A stretch of 6,356 nucleotides of DNA from JBBSHJ01 sp038253135 (GTDB taxonomy: Bacteria > Actinomycetota > Actinomycetes > Mycobacteriales > QHCD01): assembly GCA_038253135.1 (NCBI GenBank), contig JBBSHJ010000142.1, positions 1-6,356 on the forward strand, read 5' to 3'. Position numbers and translations under genes: made by a program. Under the pieces are notes generated by a model that was not told where the DNA came from, did not search any database, and worked only from the letters and a program-made list of their open reading frames with translations. Shown here piece by piece: positions 1 through 6,356 of the stretch. The first letter of the stretch is position 1, and each line of letters starts with the position of its first letter.

Positions 1-276
1 CATCTCGGTCGCGCCGGCTGCCAGCGCCCGTCGGTGTACGGCGTCGAGGTCGTCGACCAGGAAGCTGAAATTCGATGGTCCCGGCCGATCGAGTCGGTCC
101 GGATCGTCCAGCAACCACAGCAGGAAGAAATCGTCCCGCCCATATTCACCGAAGACGAAGGACGAGTAGTTCTGCTCCTTCGTGCGGCGCGCGACCTCGT
201 AGTGAAGCCCGAATGCCTCCTGGTAGAACGCCCTTGCGGCGTGCGCGTCGTCAACGGAGATCATGATCTGCACCGG
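1..276 (-). repeat. Intragenic duplication, copy 2 (second VOC domain)
   Basis: This segment encodes residues 245-336 of the MerR-VOC-VOC protein. It aligns without gaps to copy 1 at 376-651 with a constant 375-bp offset. By hand count 64 of 92 residues are identical. The DNA is also close: 49-75 matches 424-450 exactly over 27 bp, and after one mismatch 77-90 matches 452-465. The copy probably continues beyond the left edge, because about 30 residues are still needed to complete the domain. Confidence 0.88.
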
Positions 277-1008
277 GCGGGCGCCGGTCCCGCCCTGGGC
301 CAGGCCGATCCAGTTGCCATCGGGATCGGTTACCGCTGAGTGCCGGGGCATCCCTTCGGCATCGCGGGGCGGAACCGCCTCGTGAGCGCCGGCCGCGAGG
401 GCCCGCCGGTAAGCGACATCGACGTCGTCGACCAGGAAGCTGAAATTCGACGGTCCCGGCCGATCACACCGCTCGGGATCGTCGTTCAGCCACAGCAGGA
501 AGAAATCGTCGCGCCCGTATTCGCCGAACTGGAACGATGAGAAGTCCCTGTTCTGGGTGCGGCGGGACACGTCGTACCGCAGACCGAAGGCCGCAGAGTA
601 GAACGCCACGGATTTCTGCTGATCGTCGACGGCAAGCTTGATCTGCACCGGGTGGCAACCGGCAGGGATTGCCGGCATTTCCATTCCCCTCTCGAGAAGG
701 CGAGTCACGTCGTCGATGCGGACAGCAAGGAGATCGCGCTCGCGCCGCAGCCGCTCACGGTGCCGCGTCAGCACGGCGCGCGCGTCATCATCGCTGTCGG
801 CGCGCAGGACCGTCCTGATCCCGTCGATGGGCACGTCGGCCCAGCGCAATGCGCGGATCAGCTTGGCCGGCCGGATCTGATCCGACCGGTAGCGGCGATA
901 CCCGGATGCGGCATCGACCTCCGCCGGCATGAGCAGGCCGACGTCGTCGTAATGCCGAAGGGCGTGAAGAGACACGCCGGTGAGGCGGGCGAACCTCCCG
1001 ATGCTCAT
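1..1008 (-). CDS. MerR-family regulator fused to two tandem VOC (glyoxalase/bleomycin-resistance-like) domains; 3' end cut off by window edge
   Basis: I translated this minus-strand frame by hand. It is open from upstream of 1023 to base 1 without a stop, so the C-terminus lies outside the window. Residues 1-70 form a MerR winged helix-turn-helix (MSIGRFARLTG, ALRHYDDVGLL, SGYRRY). Residues 73-107 form a charged helix like the MerR dimerisation coiled coil. A VOC domain spans about 119-238 and a second spans about 244-336, unfinished. Both carry AFY..AFGL, FGEYGRDDFFLLWL, DRPGPSNFSFLVDD and RRALAAGA. The usual VOC metal ligands appear replaced (Q122, N188 and G235 in the first domain), so ligand binding without metal catalysis is likely. 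The inferred role is a cytoplasmic one-component sensor of a small molecule, perhaps an antibiotic or toxic metabolite; the ligand and targets are unknown. ATG at 1008 begins right at the family consensus. ATG 1023 (5 residues longer) and GTG 1041 (11 longer) are also open, and none has a clear Shine-Dalgarno. In the first 40 codons 7 end in A/T, against 3 of 40 in metK. The gene follows priA on the same strand. Confidence 0.85.
   Translation of the reverse strand, partial: MSIGRFARLTGVSLHALRHYDDVGLLMPAEVDAASGYRRYRSDQIRPAKLIRALRWADVPIDGIRTVLRADSDDDARAVLTRHRERLRRERDLLAVRIDDVTRLLERGMEMPAIPAGCHPVQIKLAVDDQQKSVAFYSAAFGLRYDVSRRTQNRDFSSFQFGEYGRDDFFLLWLNDDPERCDRPGPSNFSFLVDDVDVAYRRALAAGAHEAVPPRDAEGMPRHSAVTDPDGNWIGLAQGGTGARPVQIMISVDDAHAARAFYQEAFGLHYEVARRTKEQNYSSFVFGEYGRDDFFLLWLLDDPDRLDRPGPSNFSFLVDDLDAVHRRALAAGATEM
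376..651 (-). repeat. Intragenic duplication, copy 1 (first VOC domain)
   Basis: This segment encodes residues 120-211 of the MerR-VOC-VOC protein and is the partner of the segment at 1-276. The remaining part of this first domain (277-375, residues 212-244) contains the closing DPDGNWIGLAQ strand and a short GGTGAR linker into the second domain. The clean 125-codon period suggests that a whole VOC unit plus linker was duplicated in one event. Confidence 0.88.
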
Positions 1009-1047
1009 CAGATCGCAAGGCATCAAGTCGTTGTCAGGCACGGATCC

Positions 1048-1078
1048 ACGATGGACTCTCGGGTAGCCCGAAGGTCAA
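1048..1078 (-). promoter_or_regulatory. Candidate MerR-type promoter/operator upstream of the MerR-VOC gene
   Basis: On the minus strand TTGACC (1078-1073) resembles a -35 box. A 19-bp spacer later comes CATCGT (1053-1048), a poor -10. The spacer holds the perfect inverted repeat TCGGG-CTA-CCCGA (1059-1071). MerR-family regulators typically bind a dyad inside an over-long 19-20 bp spacer, so the geometry fits autoregulation. If correct, transcription would start near 1041, at or just ahead of the candidate start codons. The -10 is weak. The same dyad could instead be a small terminator hairpin 20 bp after the priA stop. Confidence 0.35.
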
Positions 1079-1091
1079 GGAAGGGTCGGGT

Positions 1092-3080
1092 CTAACCGAT
1101 CTCGGCGGGATCGATCTGGATGCGGACGCTGCCGGGCAGCTTGCGGGCGCTGCGTACGCCGGCCGCCGCCCGCAGCGCCGCTGCGAGCGCGGGGCCGTCG
1201 CCGATCGGGACCCGCACCAGCGTGCGTTCCTGCTCCCCGGCGGCGCCGGCCGAATCGCGCGGCACCTCCACCGGCACGGGGCCGAGGATGCCGGCAGATC
1301 CCGGCAAGGAGGCTCGCTCGATCACGTCGGCGACCGCGTCGCGCGGCCCGGTCACGGCGCCCATCCGCACCGCCGGCGGGAATCCCAGCTCGGCCCGCTC
1401 GCCCAGCTCCCGCGCCGCGAAGCCGGCCGGATCCCATCGCACCAGCGCCTGCACGGCGGCCAGTCCGGAGTCCGCGCCGACAATGACGACGTCTCCGCCG
1501 GCCCGGACCAGCGTCGCGGCGTTGCACCAGCGGCGTACCGTCTCCTCCCCCGCCCGCAGGTCGGCTCGGGTCAGCAGCGCCCAGGCGTCGAGGAGCACGG
1601 CGGCGCCGTAGCCACCCGGCACGACCGGCTCCGCGCCCGGTGTCGCCACCACGAGGGCCGGCTCGGGTGCGACCGACGCGAGCACCTCACCGCGGCCGGA
1701 CGTGCGCACGACGGCGCCCGGGAAGGCCCGGCCGAGCTCCTCGGCGGTACGCCGCGCGCCCACCACGGCCGCGCGCATCCGGGTGCCGCCGCAATGCCCG
1801 CATTCCCAGCCGCCGGCGACCTGCCCGCACCAGCGGCAGGCCGGAACGGCCGGTCCGCTGGTGGCGGCGAGCGGGCCCGAGCACCGCGCGCACCGGGCCG
1901 GAGCGCGGCAGCGATCACAGGACAGGCAGGGTGCGTAACCCCGCCGCGGGACCTGCACCAGAACGGGGCTGTGCGCGGCCAGTGCGGTTCTCGCCGCCTG
2001 CCAGGCTACGGACGGCAGCCGGGCGCCGCGCGCCCCGGAGTCGCGGGCCAGCGCCTCGTCGTCGCCGGCGGCAACGACCCGCGGTGCCACCGTGCGGACC
2101 TCGGCCCGCGGCAACGCGACGGCCCGCGTCCACCCGGATTCGACCAGCCGGGCGCCCTCGGCGGTGCGGGCGGTTCCGGCGATGAGCAGCGCGCATCCGG
2201 TCTGGTGCGACCGGAGCGCCAGGACGTCGCGCACGTGCGGGTACGGCGCCCGCGGCTCGGCGTGCAGGTCGTCGCCGTCGTCCCAGATCGCGGCCAGCCC
2301 GAGGTCGGTGACCGGGGCGAACGCGGCGGTGCGGGTGCCGGCAACCACCCGTACAGCACCGCGGCGTACCGACAGCCAGCGGCGGTAGCGCGCGGTCGCT
2401 CCGAGGTCGGCCGACAGCGCGACGTGGCGGCCCGGGCCGAGCGCCTGGGTCAGCGCCACGTCGAGCCGGTCGAGGTCGCGCCCGTCCGGCACGACGAGGA
2501 TGGCGCCGCGAGCGCCGGCGAGCGCGGCCTGCGCCGCCTCGGCCAGCCGGGCCGGCCAGTCCTCGCCCGGCCCCGCCGTGAAGACCGCGCGGGCGGTCCG
2601 GCCGTCGGCGACGGCGTCCAGGTACGACGCCCCGTCGGCGTAGCGCTGCCACGCCCCGGCTGCGGGCGCGGTGACGGCGCCCTCGGCGGCGGTGAAGGTC
2701 TCGGCCTCGACGCTTGCCCGCCGGCTCGGCAGGGCGAGACGCAGCACGTCGGCAACCACGCCGGCGTAGCGGTCCGCAGTCGCCCGGCAGAGCCGGAACA
2801 CCTCGGTCGAGAGCACCGGCTCGGGCGAGATGACCCGCTCGATGAGGGCGAGCCTGCCCTCGTGGTCCGAGTCGGCGCGGCGCTGCAGCACCCAGGCGTC
2901 GACCAGCTTCCCGGCAAAGCGCACGCGCACCCGCGCGCCGGGCACCGCGGTCCCGGCGTCGGCCCTGGCGACCAGGTAGTCGAAGGGCCGGTCGAGATGC
3001 TGCAGCGACACGTCGACGACCAGCCGCGCGACCGGGTCGACATCGGCCGTCGCCCGCTCCTCGGGCCGTCGGCTGCTCAC
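1092..3080 (-). CDS. priA: Probable replication restart protein PriA (primosomal protein N'), helicase-degenerate actinobacterial type
   Basis: This 662-residue protein matches PriA along its length. The N-terminal 3'-end DNA-binding domain (about 18-115) includes SLQHLDRPFDYLV and VRVRFAGKLVDAWV. A degenerate helicase core follows (about 160-380). Four CxxC pairs lie at C385/C388, C397/C400, C415/C418 and C427/C430, with an extra C391; in PriA such pairs bind zinc and contact primosome partners. The C-terminal segment has ERAELGFPPAVRMG and ends VRIQIDP. In proficient PriA the Walker A loop is GxTGSGKT and the box II is DEEH. Here the equivalent sites read TAGPGEDW (168-175) and DDGDD (267-271), and no arginine-finger GRAGR motif is visible. 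Actinobacterial PriA is known to lack these, so a non-helicase, DNA- and primosome-binding role is expected. The GTG at 3080 is the furthest upstream start, since an in-frame TAG lies 12 nt before it. There is no good Shine-Dalgarno, so translation may be leaderless. Confidence 0.95.
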   Translation of the reverse strand: MSSRRPEERATADVDPVARLVVDVSLQHLDRPFDYLVARADAGTAVPGARVRVRFAGKLVDAWVLQRRADSDHEGRLALIERVISPEPVLSTEVFRLCRATADRYAGVVADVLRLALPSRRASVEAETFTAAEGAVTAPAAGAWQRYADGASYLDAVADGRTARAVFTAGPGEDWPARLAEAAQAALAGARGAILVVPDGRDLDRLDVALTQALGPGRHVALSADLGATARYRRWLSVRRGAVRVVAGTRTAAFAPVTDLGLAAIWDDGDDLHAEPRAPYPHVRDVLALRSHQTGCALLIAGTARTAEGARLVESGWTRAVALPRAEVRTVAPRVVAAGDDEALARDSGARGARLPSVAWQAARTALAAHSPVLVQVPRRGYAPCLSCDRCRAPARCARCSGPLAATSGPAVPACRWCGQVAGGWECGHCGGTRMRAAVVGARRTAEELGRAFPGAVVRTSGRGEVLASVAPEPALVVATPGAEPVVPGGYGAAVLLDAWALLTRADLRAGEETVRRWCNAATLVRAGGDVVIVGADSGLAAVQALVRWDPAGFAARELGERAELGFPPAVRMGAVTGPRDAVADVIERASLPGSAGILGPVPVEVPRDSAGAAGEQERTLVRVPIGDGPALAAALRAAAGVRSARKLPGSVRIQIDPAEIG

Positions 3081-3099
3081 CGTCGAGGTCTACCAGACC
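3081..3099 (-). promoter_or_regulatory. Candidate -10 element and dyad directly upstream of priA
   Basis: On the minus strand TAGACC (3092-3087) ends 6 nt before the priA GTG, the spacing expected for a leaderless actinobacterial transcript. It is one base off the TANNNT pattern. It overlaps a perfect dyad, GGTCT-GGT-AGACC (3087-3099), which could be an operator. I see no convincing -35, so this is a weak call. Confidence 0.25.
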
Positions 3100-3253
3100 C
3101 GGCCGACGCGGATGTGGACCGCCCGACCGCCACCGCCGATGGGCCGCAGCGGTGTGGAGGAACGGGTGCCCACCACCGGTGCCCGGCTTCCCCCACCGGC
3201 ATCGGCCGCACGGTCGATACCGGCGTCCCACCTGCCGCCATCGGCCGCCTCGA

Positions 3254-3265
3254 GAAATCAATTTC
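3254..3265. promoter_or_regulatory. AT-rich dyad GAAAT-CA-ATTTC, possible operator
   Basis: A perfect 5-bp inverted repeat with a 2-bp spacer lies in the middle of the metK-priA gap, in the most AT-rich run of that gap. On the minus strand it reads TTGAAATTGATTTC, roughly 175 bp ahead of priA. The shape recalls short repressor boxes, but I cannot match it to a specific regulator. Confidence 0.2.
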
Positions 3266-3287
3266 AACCGACGGCACAAGGCGGCAA

Positions 3288-3318
3288 GTCGGGGTTGGGA
3301 CCGACGGGGCTACCCCCG
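3288..3318 (-). terminator. metK: Possible metK terminator hairpins
   Basis: Two small GC-rich stem-loops lie 19-49 bp beyond the metK stop: CGGGG/CCCCG with a 4-nt loop (3305-3318) and GTCGG/CCGAC with an 8-nt loop (3288-3305). They share base 3305, so they may be alternative folds. There is no U-tract, which is not unusual for high-GC actinobacteria, but it leaves the call uncertain. Confidence 0.3.
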
Positions 3319-3336
3319 CCCCCCATCACGGGCTGG

Positions 3337-4542
<1,206 letters not shown>

Positions 4543-4588
4543 GGCACTCCAAGGTCAGGACTGGCGGGTGTTCGGGTCTCGGCCACGG

Positions 4589-4621
4589 CCGGCCGGAATT
4601 GCCCGAGAGTCTACCGGCCGG
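4589..4621. repeat. Inverted repeat spanning the coaBC stop codon
   Basis: Two identical self-palindromic 8-mers CCGGCCGG (4589-4596 and 4614-4621) flank a 17-nt loop that contains the coaBC TAG stop (4611-4613). In RNA they could pair as an 8-bp, all-GC stem. The position between coaBC and metK would suit a partial terminator or processing site. There is no U-tract, and CCGGCCGG is a common motif in such DNA, so function is unproven. Confidence 0.35.
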
Positions 4622-5867
4622 TGCGGGTATCTCCGGCCAACCGGGTGCCGACGAGATCGAGCAGCGCTGCGGCCAGGTCGTCCTTCGATCCCGGCGGTAC
4701 GTCGATCGTGTCGCCCTCGGCGGAAAGGACGGTCGCCGCGGTGTCGTCCGCGCCGAAGACCGCGCCGCCGGCGACGATGTTGAGCACGCTGAGATGGGCC
4801 TGCTTGCGGCGCAGCTTCTCCGCGGCCGCGGCCAGCGCGGTGTCGCGGTCGCTCGTCTCGGCCGCGAAGGTGACCAGCACCTGCCCGGCGGGCAGCTCGC
4901 CGGCGGCCCGGGCGGCCCCGAGACCCGCGGCGATGTCGGGCAGCGCGACCAGCTCGACCGGCGCCGGCCGGTCACGGGTCTTCTTGATCTTCTGCTCGGC
5001 GTAGCGCGCCGGCCCGAAGTCGGCGGGGGCCGCCGCCATCACGACGACGTCGGCGTCGCCGGCGGCACGGCGTACCGCCGCGTGCAGCTCGCCGGTCGTG
5101 GTGACCCGCTCGATCGTGACGCCGGCCGGATCGGGCAGGGAGACGTTGGCCGCGATGAGGGTCACGCGCGCACCGCGCGCGGCGGCGGTCGCCGCGATCG
5201 CGTACCCCTGCTTGCCGGAGGACGCGTTGGCGAGGAAGCGCACCGGGTCGAGGTATTCGCGGGTGCCCCCCGCGGCGACCACCACGTGCCGGCCGGCGAG
5301 AGCCGGCTCCCGCGTTCCGGCGGAGTCGCGCAGTATCCGATCCGCGGCCGCCGCGATGGCCACGGGCTCCGGCAGCCGGCCGACGCCGGATTCGTCGCCG
5401 GTGAGCCGCCCGGTCGCGGGCTCGAGTACGACGGCGCCGCGAGCGCGCAGGGTGGCGACGTTGGCGCGGGTGGCCGGGTGCTCCCACATCTCGGTGTGCA
5501 TCGCCGGCGCGAAGAGCACCGGGCACCGTGCGGTCAGCAGGGTGGCGGTGAGCAGGTCGTCCGCCCGGCCGGTCGCGGCCCGCGCCAGCAGGTCGGCGGT
5601 GGCCGGTGCGACCAGGATGAGCTCGGCGTAGCGGCCGATGCTCACGTGCGCGATCTGATCGACGTCGTCCCAGACCTCGGTGCTGACCGGCAGGCCGGAC
5701 AGCGCGGCCCAGGTGGGCGCGCCGACGAAGCGCAGCGCGGCCTCGGTCGGAATCACCCGTACGCTGCGGTGCGTCCGCGTGAGCAGCCGCAAGAGCTCGG
5801 CCGCCTTGTACGCCGCGATGCCGCCGCCGACGCCGAGCACGATCTTCGGACGCGAGGCGTCACTCAC
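4611..5867 (-). CDS. coaBC: Bifunctional phosphopantothenoylcysteine decarboxylase / phosphopantothenate--cysteine ligase
   Basis: This FMN protein (also called Dfp) carries out two consecutive coenzyme A steps: CTP-dependent ligation of cysteine to 4'-phosphopantothenate (CoaB), then decarboxylation to 4'-phosphopantetheine (CoaC). The 418 residues have normal length. The CoaC half (about 6-180) shows GVGGGIAAYKAAELLR (12-27), the catalytic histidine in AHVSIGRY (His74) and the motif PAMHTEMW (121-128), where His replaces the Asn of E. coli, as in mycobacteria. The flap that holds Cys158 in E. coli reads GRLTGDESGVGR (153-164), without a cysteine. The CoaB half (about 190-405) shows VVAAGGTREYLDPVRF (196-211), NASSGKQG (214-221, with the Asn used for the acyl-cytidylate step), the ADF of the AxADF motif (282-284) and KIKK (293-296). 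The GTG start at 5867 has a weak GGCGG seven bases upstream. It lies 23 bp behind rpoZ, so the two are probably co-transcribed. Confidence 0.97.
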   Translation of the reverse strand: MSDASRPKIVLGVGGGIAAYKAAELLRLLTRTHRSVRVIPTEAALRFVGAPTWAALSGLPVSTEVWDDVDQIAHVSIGRYAELILVAPATADLLARAATGRADDLLTATLLTARCPVLFAPAMHTEMWEHPATRANVATLRARGAVVLEPATGRLTGDESGVGRLPEPVAIAAAADRILRDSAGTREPALAGRHVVVAAGGTREYLDPVRFLANASSGKQGYAIAATAAARGARVTLIAANVSLPDPAGVTIERVTTTGELHAAVRRAAGDADVVVMAAAPADFGPARYAEQKIKKTRDRPAPVELVALPDIAAGLGAARAAGELPAGQVLVTFAAETSDRDTALAAAAEKLRRKQAHLSVLNIVAGGAVFGADDTAATVLSAEGDTIDVPPGSKDDLAAALLDLVGTRLAGDTRTGR

Positions 5868-5890
5868 GGACGGACCGCCAACCCGGGTGC

Positions 5891-6256
5891 TCAGGCGTCG
5901 GCGGGACCGGACGCGTCAGGATCGAACGGCGCCGCCTCGCCCAGCGTGACCACACGGTCGGCCGCAGGCTCGACGGTGCCGCCGTCGATGGTCGAGACGG
6001 CCAGCGACCCGGGCTCGATCGGCTCGGAGACGAGCAGGCCGCTGTCGATCTCGCGTAGCGCGATGGACAGCGCCTTCTCCTGCGGGGCCGGCTCGACGAG
6101 CGGGCCGACGTACTCCAACAGGCCCTCGCCGAGCTGGCTGTAATAGGAGTTGATCTGGCGGGCACGCTTGGCGGCGAAGATCACCAGCGCGTACTTCGAC
6201 GTCGTGTGCTTGAGCAGCTCGTCGATGGGCGGGCTGGTGATGCCCTCGGGGGTCAC
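5891..6256 (-). CDS. rpoZ: DNA-directed RNA polymerase subunit omega
   Basis: Omega binds the beta' subunit and assists assembly and stability of RNA polymerase. The core is typical of actinobacterial omega: EGITSPPIDELL (4-15), SKYALVIFAAKRARQIN (20-36), YYSQLGEGLLEYVGPLVEP (38-56) and KALSIALREI (61-70). A proline- and acid-rich tail of about 37 residues (85-121) with no recognised motif follows, longer than the end of most omegas. The start is uncertain. GTG 6256 gives 121 residues; TTG 6271 gives 126 (N-terminus SATDVTPEG) and may fit related proteins slightly better; GTG 6346 gives 151 but would translate the upstream 16-bp repeats, so I reject it. No candidate has a well-placed Shine-Dalgarno. 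Genes after it (coaBC, metK) follow the usual actinobacterial order; gmk would be expected just outside the right edge. Confidence 0.95.
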   Translation of the reverse strand: MTPEGITSPPIDELLKHTTSKYALVIFAAKRARQINSYYSQLGEGLLEYVGPLVEPAPQEKALSIALREIDSGLLVSEPIEPGSLAVSTIDGGTVEPAADRVVTLGEAAPFDPDASGPADA

Positions 6257-6291
6257 GTCGGTAGCGGACAAGCCTCGGACCAGCTTTCGGT

Positions 6292-6356
6292 TGGCAGTGA
6301 ATTCTCGGTGGCAGTGAATTCTCGTGACACTGAATTCTCGTGACACTGAATTCTCG
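6292..6356. repeat. 16-bp tandem direct repeat array upstream of rpoZ, running off the window
   Basis: Four copies lie head to tail: 6292-6307, 6309-6324 (after one extra G at 6308), 6325-6340 and 6341-6356. The unit is TGRCASTGAATTCTCG. The first two copies read TGGCAGTGAATTCTCG and the last two TGACACTGAATTCTCG, so the array has two sub-types in blocks. The last copy ends at the window edge and more may follow. Each unit holds GAATTC, giving an AT-richer patch than the surroundings. It begins about 20 bp upstream of the TTG candidate start of rpoZ and 35 bp upstream of the GTG one, so it sits in the 5' leader or promoter region. Confidence 0.9.

Larger units (their letters stand above)
3081..3336. 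other. Intergenic region between metK and priA
   Basis: This 256-bp gap shows no convincing gene on either strand. It contains the candidate priA -10/dyad next to the priA start, a lone AT-rich dyad at 3254-3265, the 10-bp direct repeat CATCGGCCGC at 3200-3209 and 3239-3248, and two GC-rich hairpins just downstream of the metK stop. The short frames that cross it look like GC-rich chance frames. It is the longest non-coding stretch here, so it probably separates the metK transcript from priA. Confidence 0.6.

Noticed and set aside
34..540. Two plus-strand frames encoding similar proteins (both with VVDQEAEIR)
   Set aside because: They are antisense readings of the duplicated VOC domains. Their mutual similarity reflects the 375-bp duplication on the minus strand.
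3254..3265. Zur/Fur-type box
   Set aside because: The centre of the dyad (AAATTGATTT on the minus strand) does not fit the usual AAATCATTT-like core, and priA and metK are not typical targets.
3077..3277. Small minus-strand frame of 66 codons in the metK-priA gap
   Set aside because: It has no Shine-Dalgarno, no recognisable motif and biased composition; it overlaps the priA start and the candidate promoter.
4543..4610. SAM riboswitch ahead of metK
   Set aside because: The gap is only 68 bp, and I cannot recognise a conserved SAM-box core; the only clear structure is the CCGGCCGG inverted repeat.
6257..6346. N-terminal extension of RpoZ to the GTG at 6346
   Set aside because: It would translate the 16-bp repeats, which shift frame from copy to copy, and the encoded residues do not resemble omega N-termini.
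6292..6356. CRISPR array
   Set aside because: The copies are 16 bp and directly abutting with no unique spacers, so this is a tandem repeat.

Overview
The window is very GC-rich and strongly biased to G/C-ending codons. It carries a block of housekeeping genes in an order known from Actinobacteria: rpoZ, coaBC (dfp), metK, priA. The PriA protein is the helicase-degenerate actinobacterial type and CoaBC has the actinobacterial PAMHTEMW motif. The best guess is a member of the Micromonosporaceae (Actinoplanes/Micromonospora-like). That family-level placement is inference from sequence style and cannot be proven here.

Every supported gene lies on the minus strand, so transcription runs from right to left. 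From the right edge: a 16-bp tandem repeat array (6292-6356, running off the window); rpoZ, the RNA polymerase omega subunit (about 5891-6256); after 23 bp, coaBC, the bifunctional coenzyme A biosynthesis flavoprotein (4611-5867); after 68 bp holding a GC-rich inverted repeat, metK, S-adenosylmethionine synthetase (3337-4542); a 256-bp gap (3081-3336) with candidate metK terminator hairpins and candidate priA promoter elements; priA (1092-3080); a 68- to 83-bp gap with a MerR-style promoter/operator candidate; and a gene running off the left edge (1 to about 1008).

The left-edge gene is the most unusual content. It is easily missed because it has no stop codon inside the window. It encodes a MerR-family DNA-binding domain and dimerisation helix fused to two tandem VOC (glyoxalase/bleomycin-resistance-like) domains. 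The two VOC domains are about 70% identical to each other and repeat with an exact 375-bp period, which indicates a recent internal duplication. Neither shows the usual VOC metal ligands, so it is probably a one-component ligand-sensing regulator rather than an enzyme. Its codon use is somewhat more A/T-ending than its neighbours, which fits an accessory gene placed next to a conserved core locus.

Functionally, rpoZ, coaBC, metK and priA supply transcription, coenzyme A, methyl-donor and replication-restart functions. rpoZ and coaBC are close enough to be one transcript. metK may be co-transcribed with them, while priA and the MerR gene probably have their own promoters.
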